From Lepidodermella squamata (Eukaryota > Gastrotricha), in NCBI GenBank assembly GCA_047495785.1, contig JBLDXI010000001.1, forward strand, positions 3,782,001 through 3,846,000: a DNA stretch of 64,000 nt, read 5' to 3'. Below the pieces are notes generated by a model that saw only the letters and a list, made by a program, of their open reading frames with translations, was not told where the DNA came from and ran no database searches. The translations under genes were made by a program, and so were the position numbers. Below, one piece after another: positions 34,393 to 46,563 of the stretch. How positions within the stretch are numbered: position 1 is the first letter of the stretch; every line of letters begins with the position of its first letter.

Positions 34393-34425
34393 AAATTTGC
34401 AATATCTAACGAGAAACAGTGTATG

Positions 34426-35547
34426 TCAAGCAAGTTCTTGGAGTACTTGTAGAGTCTTCTTGATGCCTTCGACGTATTCTACCAAATCATCTTCGAATTT
34501 TACTCCACTAGCAGTAGCTATCGTCTTCAGGCGAAACGAATCAGCAGCAGCTTTGTCAATATTGAGCTCAAGATTCCAGTCAAGCATCGACTGTTTTACA
34601 ACATTCAGTTTGAAGGCGTTTGGTTCCAGAACTGCAGATCTCATCAGTCCAAGATAGTTGAATTCAGTGATGCCCTCGTAGAATTTCTCCAGAATATCCG
34701 GCTTCGAATAACATCCACCAGACTGCGTTTCGATGCGAAAATCAATTATCATCGGTTTGTCACCAACTTGACCACAATTGTAGGCATTTGTAGCACAATC
34801 TCGAAGACGCAAGATACGAGATATAAGGTCGATCTGAAGCAAAGCAGTATTGTTAGCAGTAGCTGGAGTCAATTCCGACAGCAACAGTAGCTTCACTTCT
34901 TTTGTCACTATGTACAACTCAGACTGTGAACCAAGATACGGGAAAACAATTTGAGCCTCTGGTCCAATACCAATGCAATGAAGAAGAAAATAGATGAAAA
35001 CTTCCTTGAGGTTTGGAGATCCGGTGCCTTTCTGGCAACCGGAAGCGGGGCCATACTGGTGCGTTTTCACAAAGTAGCGAGTCTCGCGATGGGTCTCAGG
35101 ATACACAACGCAAGAGAATCCGGTCTGGATTCCACTTCGCTTAGGATACCAAGCAATATCTTTCCATTCTTCATCAGGAAGTCCAGCTTTGATATGTAGA
35201 ATACGAAAGTGAGTTGCCACTGCAGCTTTCATGACGACGGGATCATCGTCAAGATAATCTGCAATCTTCGGCAAGAGTTGCATGTATTGAATTATACGAT
35301 CCGTGTTTTTGAGGTGAACTTTTGAATCGTGAAAGGTTCTTGCCAGGTCAAGTGCAGTGCGCGCCATCTCAGTGCGAAGAACACCACGCATGTTTTGGAT
35401 AGCATTTCCAATTTCAACAAACGCTTCCCATTGCCATTCCTCTTCGTTTCTTTGAGAGGTTGCTGACATATTTGAGCAACTTTGCTTTCGCAATTGAAAA
35501 ACTAAACCAAAAACTAAAACTAACAAGTACATAAATAAAGGATGCAT
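34426..35547 (-). CDS. Intronless protein-kinase-fold-like protein with N-terminal membrane or signal segment
   Basis: A single frame encodes 373 residues from the ATG at 35547 (a second in-frame ATG at MSATSQ could start a soluble form). Residues 2-20 are strongly hydrophobic. A helical region follows, then a kinase-like order of elements: TRYFVKTH (possible ATP-site lysine), KEVFIYFLLHCIGIGPEA (alpha-C-like helix with Glu), LYIVTKEV (hinge-like), RLRDCATNAYNCGQ (catalytic-loop-like) and MIIDFRIE (a DFG-like position). This resembles atypical small-molecule or protein kinases, but I cannot name the family. It is intronless, unlike most neighbours, and lies between two direct repeats of neighbouring non-coding sequence, which suggests insertion or a duplication event. 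Confidence 0.65.
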   Translation of the reverse strand: MHPLFMYLLVLVFGLVFQLRKQSCSNMSATSQRNEEEWQWEAFVEIGNAIQNMRGVLRTEMARTALDLARTFHDSKVHLKNTDRIIQYMQLLPKIADYLDDDPVVMKAAVATHFRILHIKAGLPDEEWKDIAWYPKRSGIQTGFSCVVYPETHRETRYFVKTHQYGPASGCQKGTGSPNLKEVFIYFLLHCIGIGPEAQIVFPYLGSQSELYIVTKEVKLLLLSELTPATANNTALLQIDLISRILRLRDCATNAYNCGQVGDKPMIIDFRIETQSGGCYSKPDILEKFYEGITEFNYLGLMRSAVLEPNAFKLNVVKQSMLDWNLELNIDKAAADSFRLKTIATASGVKFEDDLVEYVEGIKKTLQVLQELA

Positions 35548-35604
35548 TGCGCCGAGAGAAGTATTTTCCACTGTGAAGTTATTAGAAAGCAAATGTGAAA
35601 GAGA

Positions 35605-35771
35605 AAAAATACAGTTTTAAGGCGGTCCAATGAAAAAATCAAGCTCTGTTAATATTAATTGTTAAATAACCCATATGTATAACTGTTGAATAAAAAACGC
35701 AAGTCTTTGTTAAATAATTATTCGATTTTTATTCGATTTCTTTGAAAGAAATTCTCATCATTTACTCAACT
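35605..35771 (+). repeat. Direct repeat copy B
   Basis: The 167-bp near-copy of 33133-33298 lies just upstream of the kinase-like gene's start codon, in the same orientation as copy A. The segment between the copies (33299-35604) is about 2.3 kb and contains the whole kinase-like gene. The copies differ by a few substitutions and small indels, such as AGGAGG versus AGGCGG. Confidence 0.9.
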
Positions 35772-36184
35772 AATTTTTGTATCGGTATAAATTAAAGAGT
35801 CGATATGCGGAGAAAAAAATGAGAATGCGCAACTTTTTCACAACAACGTGTCATCAAATTATTGTCTCGCCCTGCTAACAAGTAAGGACTTTTTTCCGAA
35901 GTTTCTGTTCAATGCATAGATGATCTCAAATAATTAAGGCGGCGATTGAAAGTTTCAGCTTTCACTTCGAAATCAGGCAAGTTACATCACAAATTCGGAA
36001 AAAACTGACGTAAAACACACTTTTTTATCGCAAGACAGAGTGTATCAAAAACTCTCTTTTTTGGTAATGACTTTAAAATCTGTTCATGTACACGGCGATT
36101 TTTCTCACTTCGAACAAGAATATATAGGTATATATTATATATAATGTTAATAATTCGGAGCAAATAAAAGAAGCGATTGGGTTT
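35772..36184. other. Intergenic, no gene seen
   Basis: About 410 bp of AT-rich sequence between direct repeat B and the 3' end of the palmitoyltransferase gene. No supported feature. Confidence 0.5.
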
Positions 36185-37637
36185 TCAAGCAGTTCGAATC
36201 GAAGCCAGGAAAGATGCGGATGATTCATCGTCTTCCAACGGTTCCAAAAAGCCGGGTTTCCGCAGCGAGTGCGTATGAAACGGTGATAACCAGCGAAAGT
36301 TCGGCGCAGCCCGGTCGCCAAATGCCTCGGATAACGGGGCAAAGCAACTCGATTTGTCGACCTTACTGCCACTATTGTGGCGCTTTCTCAACGGGGCTTC
36401 CGGGTCGAAATGATTGCTCGAGCCATGCCCGGCTTCGGCGTCAGTTTTTTTAATCGAATCAATTGTCTAAAAATTGGATTGTAAAATTCGAGCAATAAAA
36501 CTTGCTATGAACTTACTGAGGTTTCAGTGCAAAGCGCGTGAATTTGAGTGCCGCACATTATAGCCGTGAAAAGGGCGAAAATAACGCCTTCAAATAGCAT
36601 GAAAATAACGAAGATGATGCCGCCAGACAAGGAAATCATGACGTCGGGGCCTTTCAGGCACATGGGGCTGGATAACCCGGCAGTTATGCCCTCAGCTCGT
36701 TCCGCCGAGGCTGCTTCTTGCTCGAACCGCGCAGCTGCATGTGGGTCGATGTACGCGAAACACGTGAATAAAAACTGAAGAGCTATCACAATGGCGTGAG
36801 CTGACATGAGGCAGATGTACAGCGTGAAGAGTATGAAGAACTTCTGATTCAGCATGCCGACGCAATTATTCACCCAAGGACCTACAAAAAAGATATGTTA
36901 GGATTTCGCTCAGAAATCCAGCAACAGGTCAACTTACAATGATGGTCCATTTTGAAAATGCATCTTTTGCAAATTGAGCAATGATGAGATTTGTCAGGCT
37001 TGATGCATGCACAACGCGGACATTTGTAAACGATGGTAGGGGCCTGTTGAAAATTCGGGTCCGAATTGTTGACTGGTTTTTGTGACGCGTAACCTAGCCG
37101 CCTTAGATTATCCATGGTACAATTGCCAATAGGGATAGCGCCTGGGTCGCTAAGCATTGCCCGCCAATGCGAGAGCAAGGCAAGTGATGCGAAACATTGC
37201 CATATCAGCATGTTTGGCAGTGAGATCGCATGTGATGGAGCGATGACGAACCACATAACGAATTCAGCGTAGCCGATGAGGCCCCAAGTCATGATAGCAC
37301 AGAACAAACCGCAATAGTCTTTAATGAGCCACAATGTTCCGCAGTGAAGTTTGCGAGCCAGCTTCCGGCCGACTAAATACTGCATGAAGTTTCGTGAATC
37401 CATTACTAAAGCGTTGCCGTGGCCAGTAACTTCACTGACAGGCCGTTTATTGCGTGTTGCAGCAACTCTGATCACAGGGCCCTCGTCTTCAGTTTCTGGC
37501 GAGTGGTTTCCGGTATTCTCTGCCCCGCCACTTGGAGATGTGTGAGCAGATGAGGATGGCGACCGCTTCTGTAAGTCAGCAGCGCTTTCGTCGCTTCCAA
37601 ATCCCGACACATTGTAGTCCACGCTGTGATCAGCCAT
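36185..37637 (-). CDS. ZDHHC3/7-like protein S-palmitoyltransferase
   Basis: Three exons (37637-36938, 36881-36517, 36466-36185) encode 448 residues. The cysteine-rich DHHC domain is split by intron 1 inside the active-site cysteine codon: [21 protein letters not shown], then [14 protein letters not shown]. Four membrane segments flank it, two before and two after, followed by the ZDHHC3/7-type motif [11 protein letters not shown]. Enzymes of this group are Golgi membrane S-acyltransferases. The N-terminus is about 100 residues longer than in vertebrate ZDHHC3/7 and is serine-rich and disordered. The C-terminal tail also differs but ends in a conserved-looking WLSPF. Start at the first in-frame ATG; TTCTAG occurs shortly upstream. 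Confidence 0.92.
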
Positions 37638-38667
37638 CAGCCCTTAACTAGAACGCAGTGAACGCTGTTCCTGTTAGAAGATGAGTTGACTGGCTCAAAT
37701 ACTTGAATAGGATGAACCCTAGATGAACGAATACAGAATACTTATAGAAACCTCCCCAATAAATATATTAGAATTTCTCCTTTCGACTTTCGCACCCATC
37801 TCTGAGTACCTGCTAAGACAGGGCTTGTTTCTCTGATAGGTATTAGGGATGTTGTCCTAGGATACTTGTGATGGACAATTTAACCATTAACCTCCACTTA
37901 GCGGAGGAGAAGCACTCTCATCCTCCTATAAGTTATAAATGGCGGTCTACAATCAATTCACCACAAAAAACACAGAGTAGAGAGCTAACCGGTGCCAGAA
38001 ATAACAACAAGAAATGAGGAATGGGGCGTGGCCAACTGGGGTGTACCAAAGTAAATCGAAATAAAAAGTCCGATTCCACTGACTTCGCGAAAAGATTAGC
38101 CCGGAACCGAAGAAGGTTCGGGTTACGTAATTTTTTATATTATGCGTATGGTCATAACACGGAAATATAATAGCGATTAATCATCAGGAAATGTTTAGGG
38201 TCAGAACTTTTCGCGGTAAGTTTCGAGCTGGCTTCGCATTCTCATTTCCGCCCGCCACGGTTGCGCCGGGTTGCTCAGTCACGACGCGTCCTCTTCAGGA
38301 GTTACGAAAGGGAAGTTGGTTGGGGACATCCCGTTGGGACCACTCCGAGAGGCAAGCTGGTTGTCCCGTAGTGTCCTATAGCATTCGGAATCATCCCGTT
38401 TTTCTCTTGTGAAGAACTGTGTGTCTACGGCTCTTGAGTATTTCGCAATCTCATCTTCATTTTTTAAAATGTTACTCGGGCACGGGGGATGTCCGGGTAA
38501 CCTTCGATAGAATACCTTCGACTTGCAAGTACTAGCTTTTAGAGACGCGATATATCATTTCCTTTCCCTTCAGCTGTCCGCAACAAGGTTTTACATTGGA
38601 GAATGTGGTGTTCACAGTTCTCAAAATCACACATATTTTAATTTGAATTTATTTTGCTAGATTTTAA
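37638..38667. other. Divergent intergenic region, no gene seen
   Basis: About 1.0 kb between the palmitoyltransferase gene (minus) and the P/Q/N-rich gene (plus), so it should hold both promoters. A frame at 38191-38412 shows no family features. TTTTGCTAG ending at 38660 is an acceptor-like site seven bases before the next ATG. Confidence 0.5.
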
Positions 38668-41327
38668 ATGGCAGTGGCCTGGGGCCTCGATTCCATCGCT
38701 CTAGACAAGCGGCCGCTCCTCAATTCTCACCTTCATTATGAGGTAATTCGTCTTTCTAAGTTGAAGTCTCCGCTGTTTTTACGCCACATCTAATTAGGTT
38801 TGTTTGAAATCAGACGGTGTAAACCTTGCTGCCGTTGGAGTAGCTTCGAATTCTAAAGGATTGATTGTGGGCCACCTCAAACCTAGCGAAAATGGGCATC
38901 TCATCGGTTCTATGCGGCATCCAGAACATGAGAAAGCATGGAACAGACTTGGCATCAAGTTACCTGAAATGCCATATGAAGATACATTGCATTCAGATCA
39001 CGAGATAACAGAGAAGGAATTCATAGCTATGGCTGATTATTATCAAAATTGGCAAGCCTTCGTTGTCGAAGCTATCAAGACTGAAGAAGAACGGCTAAAT
39101 AAACTTGCGGAAGATCTGATGGAAGCTGAGAAAGATATGGAGGAGCCTAACCCTCCCGGATTCACACCTCCGTCTTCGCCTCCGCCTTACCGGCGGAATT
39201 ACGGCGATCCATTTTATTCGGATCAATCTTGGCGAAACAGCCATTTTGATTACCACAACATGCATCCGAACAACAATTGGGATGCCGGTCAACAGCCGCA
39301 ATACGCTGCTCAAAATTATCAACATCCTCATGATTTTAATCAGTGGAATTCTAATCAGCAGCCGCCTGATGCTCGTGGAATTGATCCTATGCAAAATTAT
39401 ACTAATTTTAATGCGAACACCTGGTCGAATCTGCAGCCTCAGCCAGCTATTGCCCCTGTCGCTCAATCAGCTGTAGAACTTCTGCTTAAAAATCTCCAAG
39501 CAAACCCCAATGCTTGGCCTCGACCCGATAATCGAATGGCGCAACCGTTCCAGCATGATAACAGGTTTGATCAAAAACAGCAGGCATCGCCTGCTGAGCT
39601 CTTGATGAATAACCTGAGGGCGAATTCGAATTCGAATCCTTGGTCAAATCCCGATAATCGGTTTACTCAACCGTCACACCACGATAATCGGCATGATCAA
39701 CCCTCCTTACCAACCTTGGCGACGCCTTCTCCTGCTGAACTTCTGTTAAATAATCTCAAAGCAATTGGAATTTTGCCGCCGAATTTCAACTCATCCAGCG
39801 GACCGAGTCAGGTTTCACCGTTTAACGATGATGCCGAACCTCCACCTTTGTTTCCGCCTCCTCAACGGGAGAATCCACCCGCAATGGAGTCTTATCAAGG
39901 TGCTCCAGTTCGTTACGATCCTCAGCAACAGGAAAAATCGAATAGGCGTCCCTCGCCGCCAGTTCCGCCTCAACTCATGGGTCTGCTCGAAACTCTTCAG
40001 CGTCAAAACTTACATCAAGGATTCCCTTCAAATCAGTCGTCTCAAAACTACTCACCTTGGCCCGACAGGGGTCAAGATTTAAATGATCGTCCATCCTCGA
40101 CCTATCACAATCGGCTTATCGCCGATGCTATTGCTCAACGTTTCAACCCAACTTTTGGCGCAAATCAAGCTCCACCCGCGCCGCCTAAAATTCCTCTTCC
40201 GTTACAGCTTCCGCCAAGTTTGTTCGAAAATCAGCCTCGAAAGCCGACTTCACCACCAGCTGCACCGTCTAAGCCGCCACCTTCTGCGCCATTCAGAGAA
40301 GTAAATCTGACAGAATATGAGCCGTTGTCCGAGGAAGAAAAGCAATTGATAGTGAGCTATTTTTTTTACCCGAAATTGAGTTCAATTGGCATTTTTGTAG
40401 GCGTTGAATAAGCCGATCAAGGACGTTGCAGCTTTTGTAATCAGAAGGCGCGAAAAAATGCATCTTACACGGATTTGGCAAGATTATTGGAACCGGAAAT
40501 GGGAAGCACCGGAAACTGCCATTCTCGCTAACGAAAAGAACCGATTTTTGGCTAGGTCTCGAAATGCGAAAACCGAAGAAGGCCGTCAACGTGAGAGAGC
40601 GAAGTTCAAAAATTTCCAGCGCGAGTACGAAAAACGTCAAAGGCAAGAACTTTCGAAGTTCAACGGTATGATAGAATTTGAAATATTTGCTCATTTCTTT
40701 CATAATTTGAACCTTTTTGCAGATATGGTGGTCGATGCCGTGGTCACTAGTGGAAAACTAGTTGAGGATATGTTGAATGAGGTGATAACTACGATTGAAG
40801 AGGATCGAGTTCCGCCGATTGAATCGACGCAGAGAAGTCCGGCAAAAATGTCGAAGCGTGAAATAAATGACCGAAATCGCTCGAGAAGGCGGGAAAATAA
40901 ACGAAATCGAAAAGCCGAGGAAAAAGCTTGGCGGCCCGCTACCGACTTTGGCGGCCGGCAAAATGGCCCATCCTCAAATCAGCGGCAAAATGACAAAAAC
41001 AAACCTGGACCGTCGAATTTTGGAAATCGTCAAAATCGCCCCTCATCGTCGAATTCTAACCACGCGGCGAATCTACCGCCGTTATTAGGACGGTCGAACT
41101 CGAATAATTCCAATTTTATGCCAGATCCGAGTCAACTGTTAGCATTTCAGAGCCATTTTTCACCGTTTTCAAGCTTCGACCAGCAGCAACAGCAGAATTT
41201 TGGCAGCAATAATTTTGGCGGGAACAATTTTATGCCGCAAAATTTTCAGAACTTGGATCCTCAGCGTCTTCCGCCTTTGTTGATGAATAACAGCAGCAAC
41301 GTTCCAGGACGTTATCACCGATATTGA
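38668..41327 (+). CDS. Large P/Q/N-rich protein with basic coiled-coil segment, unrecognised
   Basis: Four exons (38668-38742, 38798-40351, 40401-40665, 40723-41327) encode 832 residues. Order: an ~120-residue acidic N-terminal region that looks folded (HEITEKEFIAMADYYQNW, then a charged helix), ~350 residues of low complexity with repeated SPAELL(M/L)NNL blocks, a helical region with KPIKDVAAFVIRRREKMH and RIWQDYWNRKWE, a highly charged coiled coil (RQRERAKFKNFQREYEKRQRQEL), and a second low-complexity tail rich in N, Q and S. The composition suggests an RNA- or condensate-associated nuclear protein, but I recognise no domain. The repeated PAELL-NNL blocks (three copies, about 50 residues apart) may be short linear binding motifs. 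Confidence 0.75.
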
Positions 41328-41743
41328 TCATTATTAAGATTTGAATTTTTCTTATTTTTTGCAATTGGATCAATCTGCCTCTTCGGTTTCTTCACATTAC
41401 AATTGAATCTTTCTTGAAACTCGCGGTGAATCGAGATAAAATTAGTTTCGTTTTTACATAGCAAAAGTTAGGCTGAAATAAATGATGAATAAATTTTGTT
41501 TATTGTTTTGGAATAATTTTCTGAACTAATAAAATGAAGCAAGCAGCTAAAACACTACCGGTTTTTCGAACATAGTAAAATAACAGCGAAAATTGTAACA
41601 TAACACGCTCACCGAACGTCAACAATACCCCAAAAGGCACAACACAAGAACAACAAATGCCAAAACATAACAATATAGAAAATCATTTGGTCAAAAAACT
41701 AAAAATTCTGACTAAATGCATTCATGGTTTTTTATGGAAATGT
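41328..41743. other. Convergent 3' flank, no gene seen
   Basis: About 415 bp between the convergent P/Q/N-rich gene and the light-chain fusion gene. AATAAAT near 41478 and AATAAAATG near 41528 are probable polyadenylation signals for the plus-strand gene. Confidence 0.5.
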
Positions 41744-44296
41744 CTATTTCGGGATATTCGATCTTCCTGAAATTCTACGGCTAGCTCCCCCAGCTAAGTT
41801 ATCGGCTACAGTGGGAAGATTTGCGGATGGGGCCCCAACGGATCGAAGATTCGAGCTCGAGCTGGACATAGTGGTAAGTGACGCCGACATAATTCTTGAA
41901 GCAGCGTCGTTCGGCCTAGCGTTGTTCTCAATCGAACGAATCCGCGTCATTGCAGGATTGCGATTCGTTATGCTGGACCTTGGCAATGACGTCATCGAAG
42001 ACGCAGATGTCAAATTGCTTCCATTCGTTGGGGCAAGCACTATCTTCGCAAAACTCAGCTTTCTTTCATTCGTCAACGGGAAATCGGATGGTGGTGAAGC
42101 TCGATCAACAGTTACCGTTGTTGTAGTGGTAGTTTCTTCCTTACTGCTGGTCGACGATGACATCTGCTCCTCAGCTGTGTAGGTGGTGGTCGTAGACATT
42201 ACGCCTCGATAGCTGTATGCTTGACCATGTCTGCTTAATGGATTTTCTTGCACCAGCATCAATTGAGCGTTTGGGTTAGTCGGAGGTGGGCTTATTGAGC
42301 TAGCTGGTTTCGAAGTTCGTTGCAATAGCTTGTCAACGCTTCCACCGAATCGCTTCTTTTCAGGGATCATAGGCACAAAAGCCTGGGTCGATTCTTGAGT
42401 CTTCGTTGCGTCGAAAATTTGCTGACTACCACTGTGTTGGGTTTTCGTGAGTTGCGATGTCGGCCTGAGGTTCTGGCGCCAAGGCGACAAAGGAATTGAG
42501 TCCGTACTGGCCGTAAGAACTTCGGCGCTTGCAAGCAAAGTGGGTGACACGTCCAAGATTGCCTTGCTCATTTCTCTGTTAACTCGATTCTCAAACTTTG
42601 CCTCTATGCGAATCGGGGGTAAATTTGTATCGTCAATATGGTGATGAAGGCGGCTCAGTGAAGTGCTCGACCCGCCTCGTCCTGAGTCCTGCGATGGTCG
42701 TTTCGTTGCGTTGTTGACAGTCTTGGCTGCAACTGGGGTGGGTATGTAAGTTCTACCGCTGCTACTGCTTGCTTCGCCAGTTGGGATTATCGGGACAACC
42801 GTGGGCCCACTTGAGGTCTCGGAAAAGCGGCGCTTTTCAGGCTCAATACAGTCGAGCTCCTGGTACAAGGGGTCCTGATCGCCGGTGTGAACAACGAATT
42901 GCTCTTGTGATGCTTTAGATGTTAAGGGGGACGAAGTACCTGAAAACAACTTGGGCGCTGGCAGGTGAGATTGGCTGGTAGTTTGATTTGCAGGCAGCGA
43001 TGGAAGGCTGGAATCAGACGTTGGCAAGGTCGAAATTGCTGATTGCTCGGCTTGTGCGGCGAAGAAGCTCTGCCTCATTGCAGCAGTTGACAACTTTCTT
43101 ACAGCAGGAGGTTGGGCTTGCTGAGTCTCATCCAACTGATCTCTTTGCTGCAGCTGCGGGATTCTCGATGGAGCTTTGGTTCCAGTAGCAGTAATACCAA
43201 TCTCAATGGGTGCGTTAGCAGGTGTTGTTTTGATTTCACGCGGAAACGGAGCAGAGTTAGTGCTCAGTGACTTGATTTGACCACCAATCGGCTTTGATTC
43301 CGATTGAGGTGTGACGGGCACGTTGATCGATCCCACGGACTCCTTCCTACGCTCAGCAAGTTTCGAAAGAGAATCGCTTTGAGTTATCGGTACACTTATT
43401 GGAGCTTTCTTTGTTGGTGGAGAGGGTGTCGCCTCTTCCGGAATTCGGCTAATCGGTACCGAAAAAGTATCCTCGCTCCTCATGCTCGACTTACGGCCTT
43501 CGTCAATTGATGTTCGAGTTTTAGAATACTCAGATGTTATACTCTGAAATTGTGGTAAATTTTATGAGCGGATATTTAAATGCTTTATTTTACAGATCGG
43601 CTGATAATTTCCTTTGGCGGTAGCTTGAAACTCAATTTACGCGGCATGTAGGATGACTGCTGGCCATCTTCCACACTCTGTTGCTTCTGGTTCTCGGATT
43701 CCTCGTCATCGACTGCGACGTAGCCTTTGATTCGTCGAACAAATTCAACGTAGTTGAACCCACGGTGGTCCACAAGCTGCGGTGAACTGTACAACTCGTC
43801 AACCATTTCCTGAGTCCAGCGGTTGCAGAATGATGTCAAAAGGTGGCGTAGTCGATCTTCGCTAACGAAACCAGTTTCTTGCTCGTCAAACATGCGGAAT
43901 GCATTAAGAAGCACCTTTCCTGGGTCGGTGCTCTGTAGGCGCTCGCTAAACATGGTCAGGAACATGGTAAAGTTAACGGGGCCCGCTGCATCACTCAACA
44001 TTTTTGCGACTTCATCGTCAGTCACATGCTGAGCCCCAAGTGAAGTCATCATATCAATCAAATCATCGTGATCGATAAATCCATCGTGATTCTACAAAGT
44101 AAAATGATTACAGTATTTTTATGGGATGAAACCTCCTGAGAATTACCTGATCAATCATATTGAAAGCCTCCTTAAACTCCTGAATCTCTTGCTGCGTAAA
44201 GGCTGAAAAAATGTTCGACGTAGTGCGGCCACGTCTCTCATTTCTCGATGCCTGGGCCGCTTTTTTACGTCGCTCGCTTACAGCTCGATCAGACAT
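41744..44296 (-). CDS. Myosin regulatory light chain fused to a long Ser/Thr/Pro-rich tail
   Basis: Three exons (44296-44147, 44091-43594, 43543-41744) encode 815 residues. Residues 1-175 are a myosin regulatory light chain: the phosphorylation motif RTTSNIF (T26/S27), EF1 loop DQNHDGFIDHDD at 49-60, AAGPVNFTMFLTMFSERL and the degenerate C-lobe ending NYVEFVRRIKGY. Normal light chains end here at about 170 residues. This frame continues in the same exon through DDEESEN..., then into a 600-codon third exon encoding a disordered tail rich in S, T, P and Q. If intron 2 is retained the frame stops at 43585, giving a ~219-residue form. The light chain regulates myosin II motor activity; the tail's role is unknown. 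An ATTTAG acceptor-like site ends at 44309. Confidence 0.85.
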
Positions 44297-46563
44297 GTTT
44301 AACAAGCTCTAAATTTCTGGATTAAAAGATGAAAAATTAAAATACACCAGGTCTATGCGAAAACGCACTGGAATCAGGCCTTGGCTTCATGCCTCCACTG
44401 TCGACAGAAGCACTACATAAGGATCGGGCTACATATTGTGTGAAAAGATCGACGAGTTTTGGACTGAATCGGGAATTACATGAGTGAACTCTTCACACGT
44501 TTCAAGCTCATGATGTGGCGCTGTTATTCAGGCTGATCATTCGTATTAAACTAACGCTCATAATCATAGGCGTGTTTCGGATGATGATATTGTACCGCGG
44601 AGTCGGAAAATTAACATACAGCTACCAAATTTAGCCGGTATGAAGTAATATTATTTTGTATTTGTTTCATCATCATTAAACCGATTATAACGCTGGTTAA
44701 ATCGTTTGGTAGTAATACCACTGCATAAACGTGCAATGCGCAATTGATACACATTACCAGTGTTATGATGCGAAAGCCAACGGCTCATTTGTTTAATCAC
44801 AGCGAATGATAAGCGAACGCGTGAATTTCGGTAAACAATGGGAAATATTCGAACACTCCATCACGTCATATCATGTTTCTGATTGCTTAACTTCCTGATC
44901 TCGGAAGTTCTTGTTTCTCAGGTAAAAAATCCTTAACTAGGTAGCAAGACTTAACTAGGTGGCGAGCGCTACTTGATTTGAAATGGATTAGAAGCCCACA
45001 ATCGATTTTTCAATTCCGACTTTTAGGGCATTTAGGAAAATTTACTTCGGTGAACTGGATTTCAGACTGTTACATTCAGGGGGAAATTTCGGGTGTAACT
45101 CATTTTCAGTAAAAAATTAGGATTATGCTGAAATCTCGTTACCGACGCGGTATAACTAGAAACTAAACTTTCCAGTGCTCCAAAAGAATGCAATGGTTGT
45201 GACAAGTACCCAATAAAAAATGACCCCGTATATGAAAACTTTATGCCGCGACTTAAGTGATCTGGAATAGAACCTAGTAGGTGTTTTACGCTGAAGGAAG
45301 GCGTCGCAAATTAAACTGGCGACTGTTGAAGCAATGCCAATCTATGTCAATTGTCAATGATATCGCTGTGCCAGCATAAATAAAGACAAGGAACTCGTCG
45401 TCTCTGAAAATGCATTTCTAATTCGCCTAAAATTCGCCAATGATTAGCAAATAAGAAACCTTAACGCCGAACAAAAAAAAGATTTATTGCTGATAGAATT
45501 GCCGAAAATTGCTCATCTAATTGGGCCTTATATAGATGAATTAAGCTTAGGCAAAGCCTCGCAAAGCTTCCAAGGATTTCTCGGTTTTTGCAGAGTGAAA
45601 ATCGGCGTAATCCCTTGTTTGATGTTACTATAATTATCAACGCTGAAGGCTGTTTTGCAGGAAAATATAGTCTGATGACCTTGTAAAGAGGTCGAGTTAA
45701 CCAAGGCTTTTAAAAAAAAGCTGTCAAAAGTATTATTTCTTGCTGTCAACCAGCACCGGATCATCCATTTGGCAAGTGCTAGTGTCAACCGTGCGACCCT
45801 CTGACTTCAATTATTCGCCAGTTTAGCTATAAATGGTCAGGCCCGATGGCTAGATTGGAGCTGCATTTAGAGGCCGCATATGACAAGCCCTGCATTTTTC
45901 TGCCTTGTACCGTTCGAATGAACAAATACGATCCTGGTCACATTCAGTTTCAGTGAAGTGAAGTTCACGGTACAAATTAGCATGCGGTTAGACCTTGTGC
46001 GAAAATCGTTGAAACGTTTCAATTATAAAATTTCAATTAATTTTTTAATTGAAAAATATATATTGAAATTTATAAAAGTTTCTCACATGAGTCACGCGCT
46101 AACAAAAAAGCTGGCGGGCGCGAACCTTTGGGTGTTTTTTGCCCTTTCTGTGCTGGCTGGAATGCCAGGTTGAGTTGAGTGTGTGTACGCTATATATGCG
46201 TTATACGTTATCCGTGGTTATCCGAATTTCATACGTGAGTACTATGCATGTGTTTAGTTTGTAGTTCATTCTGTATGTCGGGTTGCCGATTGATCCATAT
46301 TTCTCGCTCTAACCTTTTTATAGTCTGTTTTTTACCTCGTATTTATCCCCTCTTTTTGCCAATGGGTGTTGAATGGTGAATGGTTGATAGATATAATAGA
46401 TCTTATGTTTGCTTTTTGTATTTTTGCTTAGTTTTGCATATGTGTTGTTGCGCTCTTAGGAATCCATCCTATTTCCTGGAACGTCTCTATCAATATACTC
46501 TGCATTTAGGTTTTATTTATTACTTTGATTTTTTATCCGATCTGATTACACTGCCATAATATT
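44297..46563. other. Divergent intergenic region, no confident gene
   Basis: About 2.3 kb. A small frame at 46087-46173 encodes a signal-peptide-like segment (LWVFFALSVLAGMPG) ending near a GTTGAG donor-like site, but I could not find a compatible following exon. TCTGCATTTAG near 46509 may be a trans-splice acceptor for the next gene. No RNA gene is apparent. Confidence 0.4.

Larger units (their letters stand above)
33059..34425. other. Flank of calmodulin-like gene 3 and downstream region of the kinase-like gene
   Basis: AT-rich sequence with no convincing gene. The first part is copy A of a long direct repeat (33133-33298), the last part an array of short mirror motifs (34126-34392); both are listed separately. 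Frames at 33372-33563 and 33539-33766 show no features. Confidence 0.5.
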
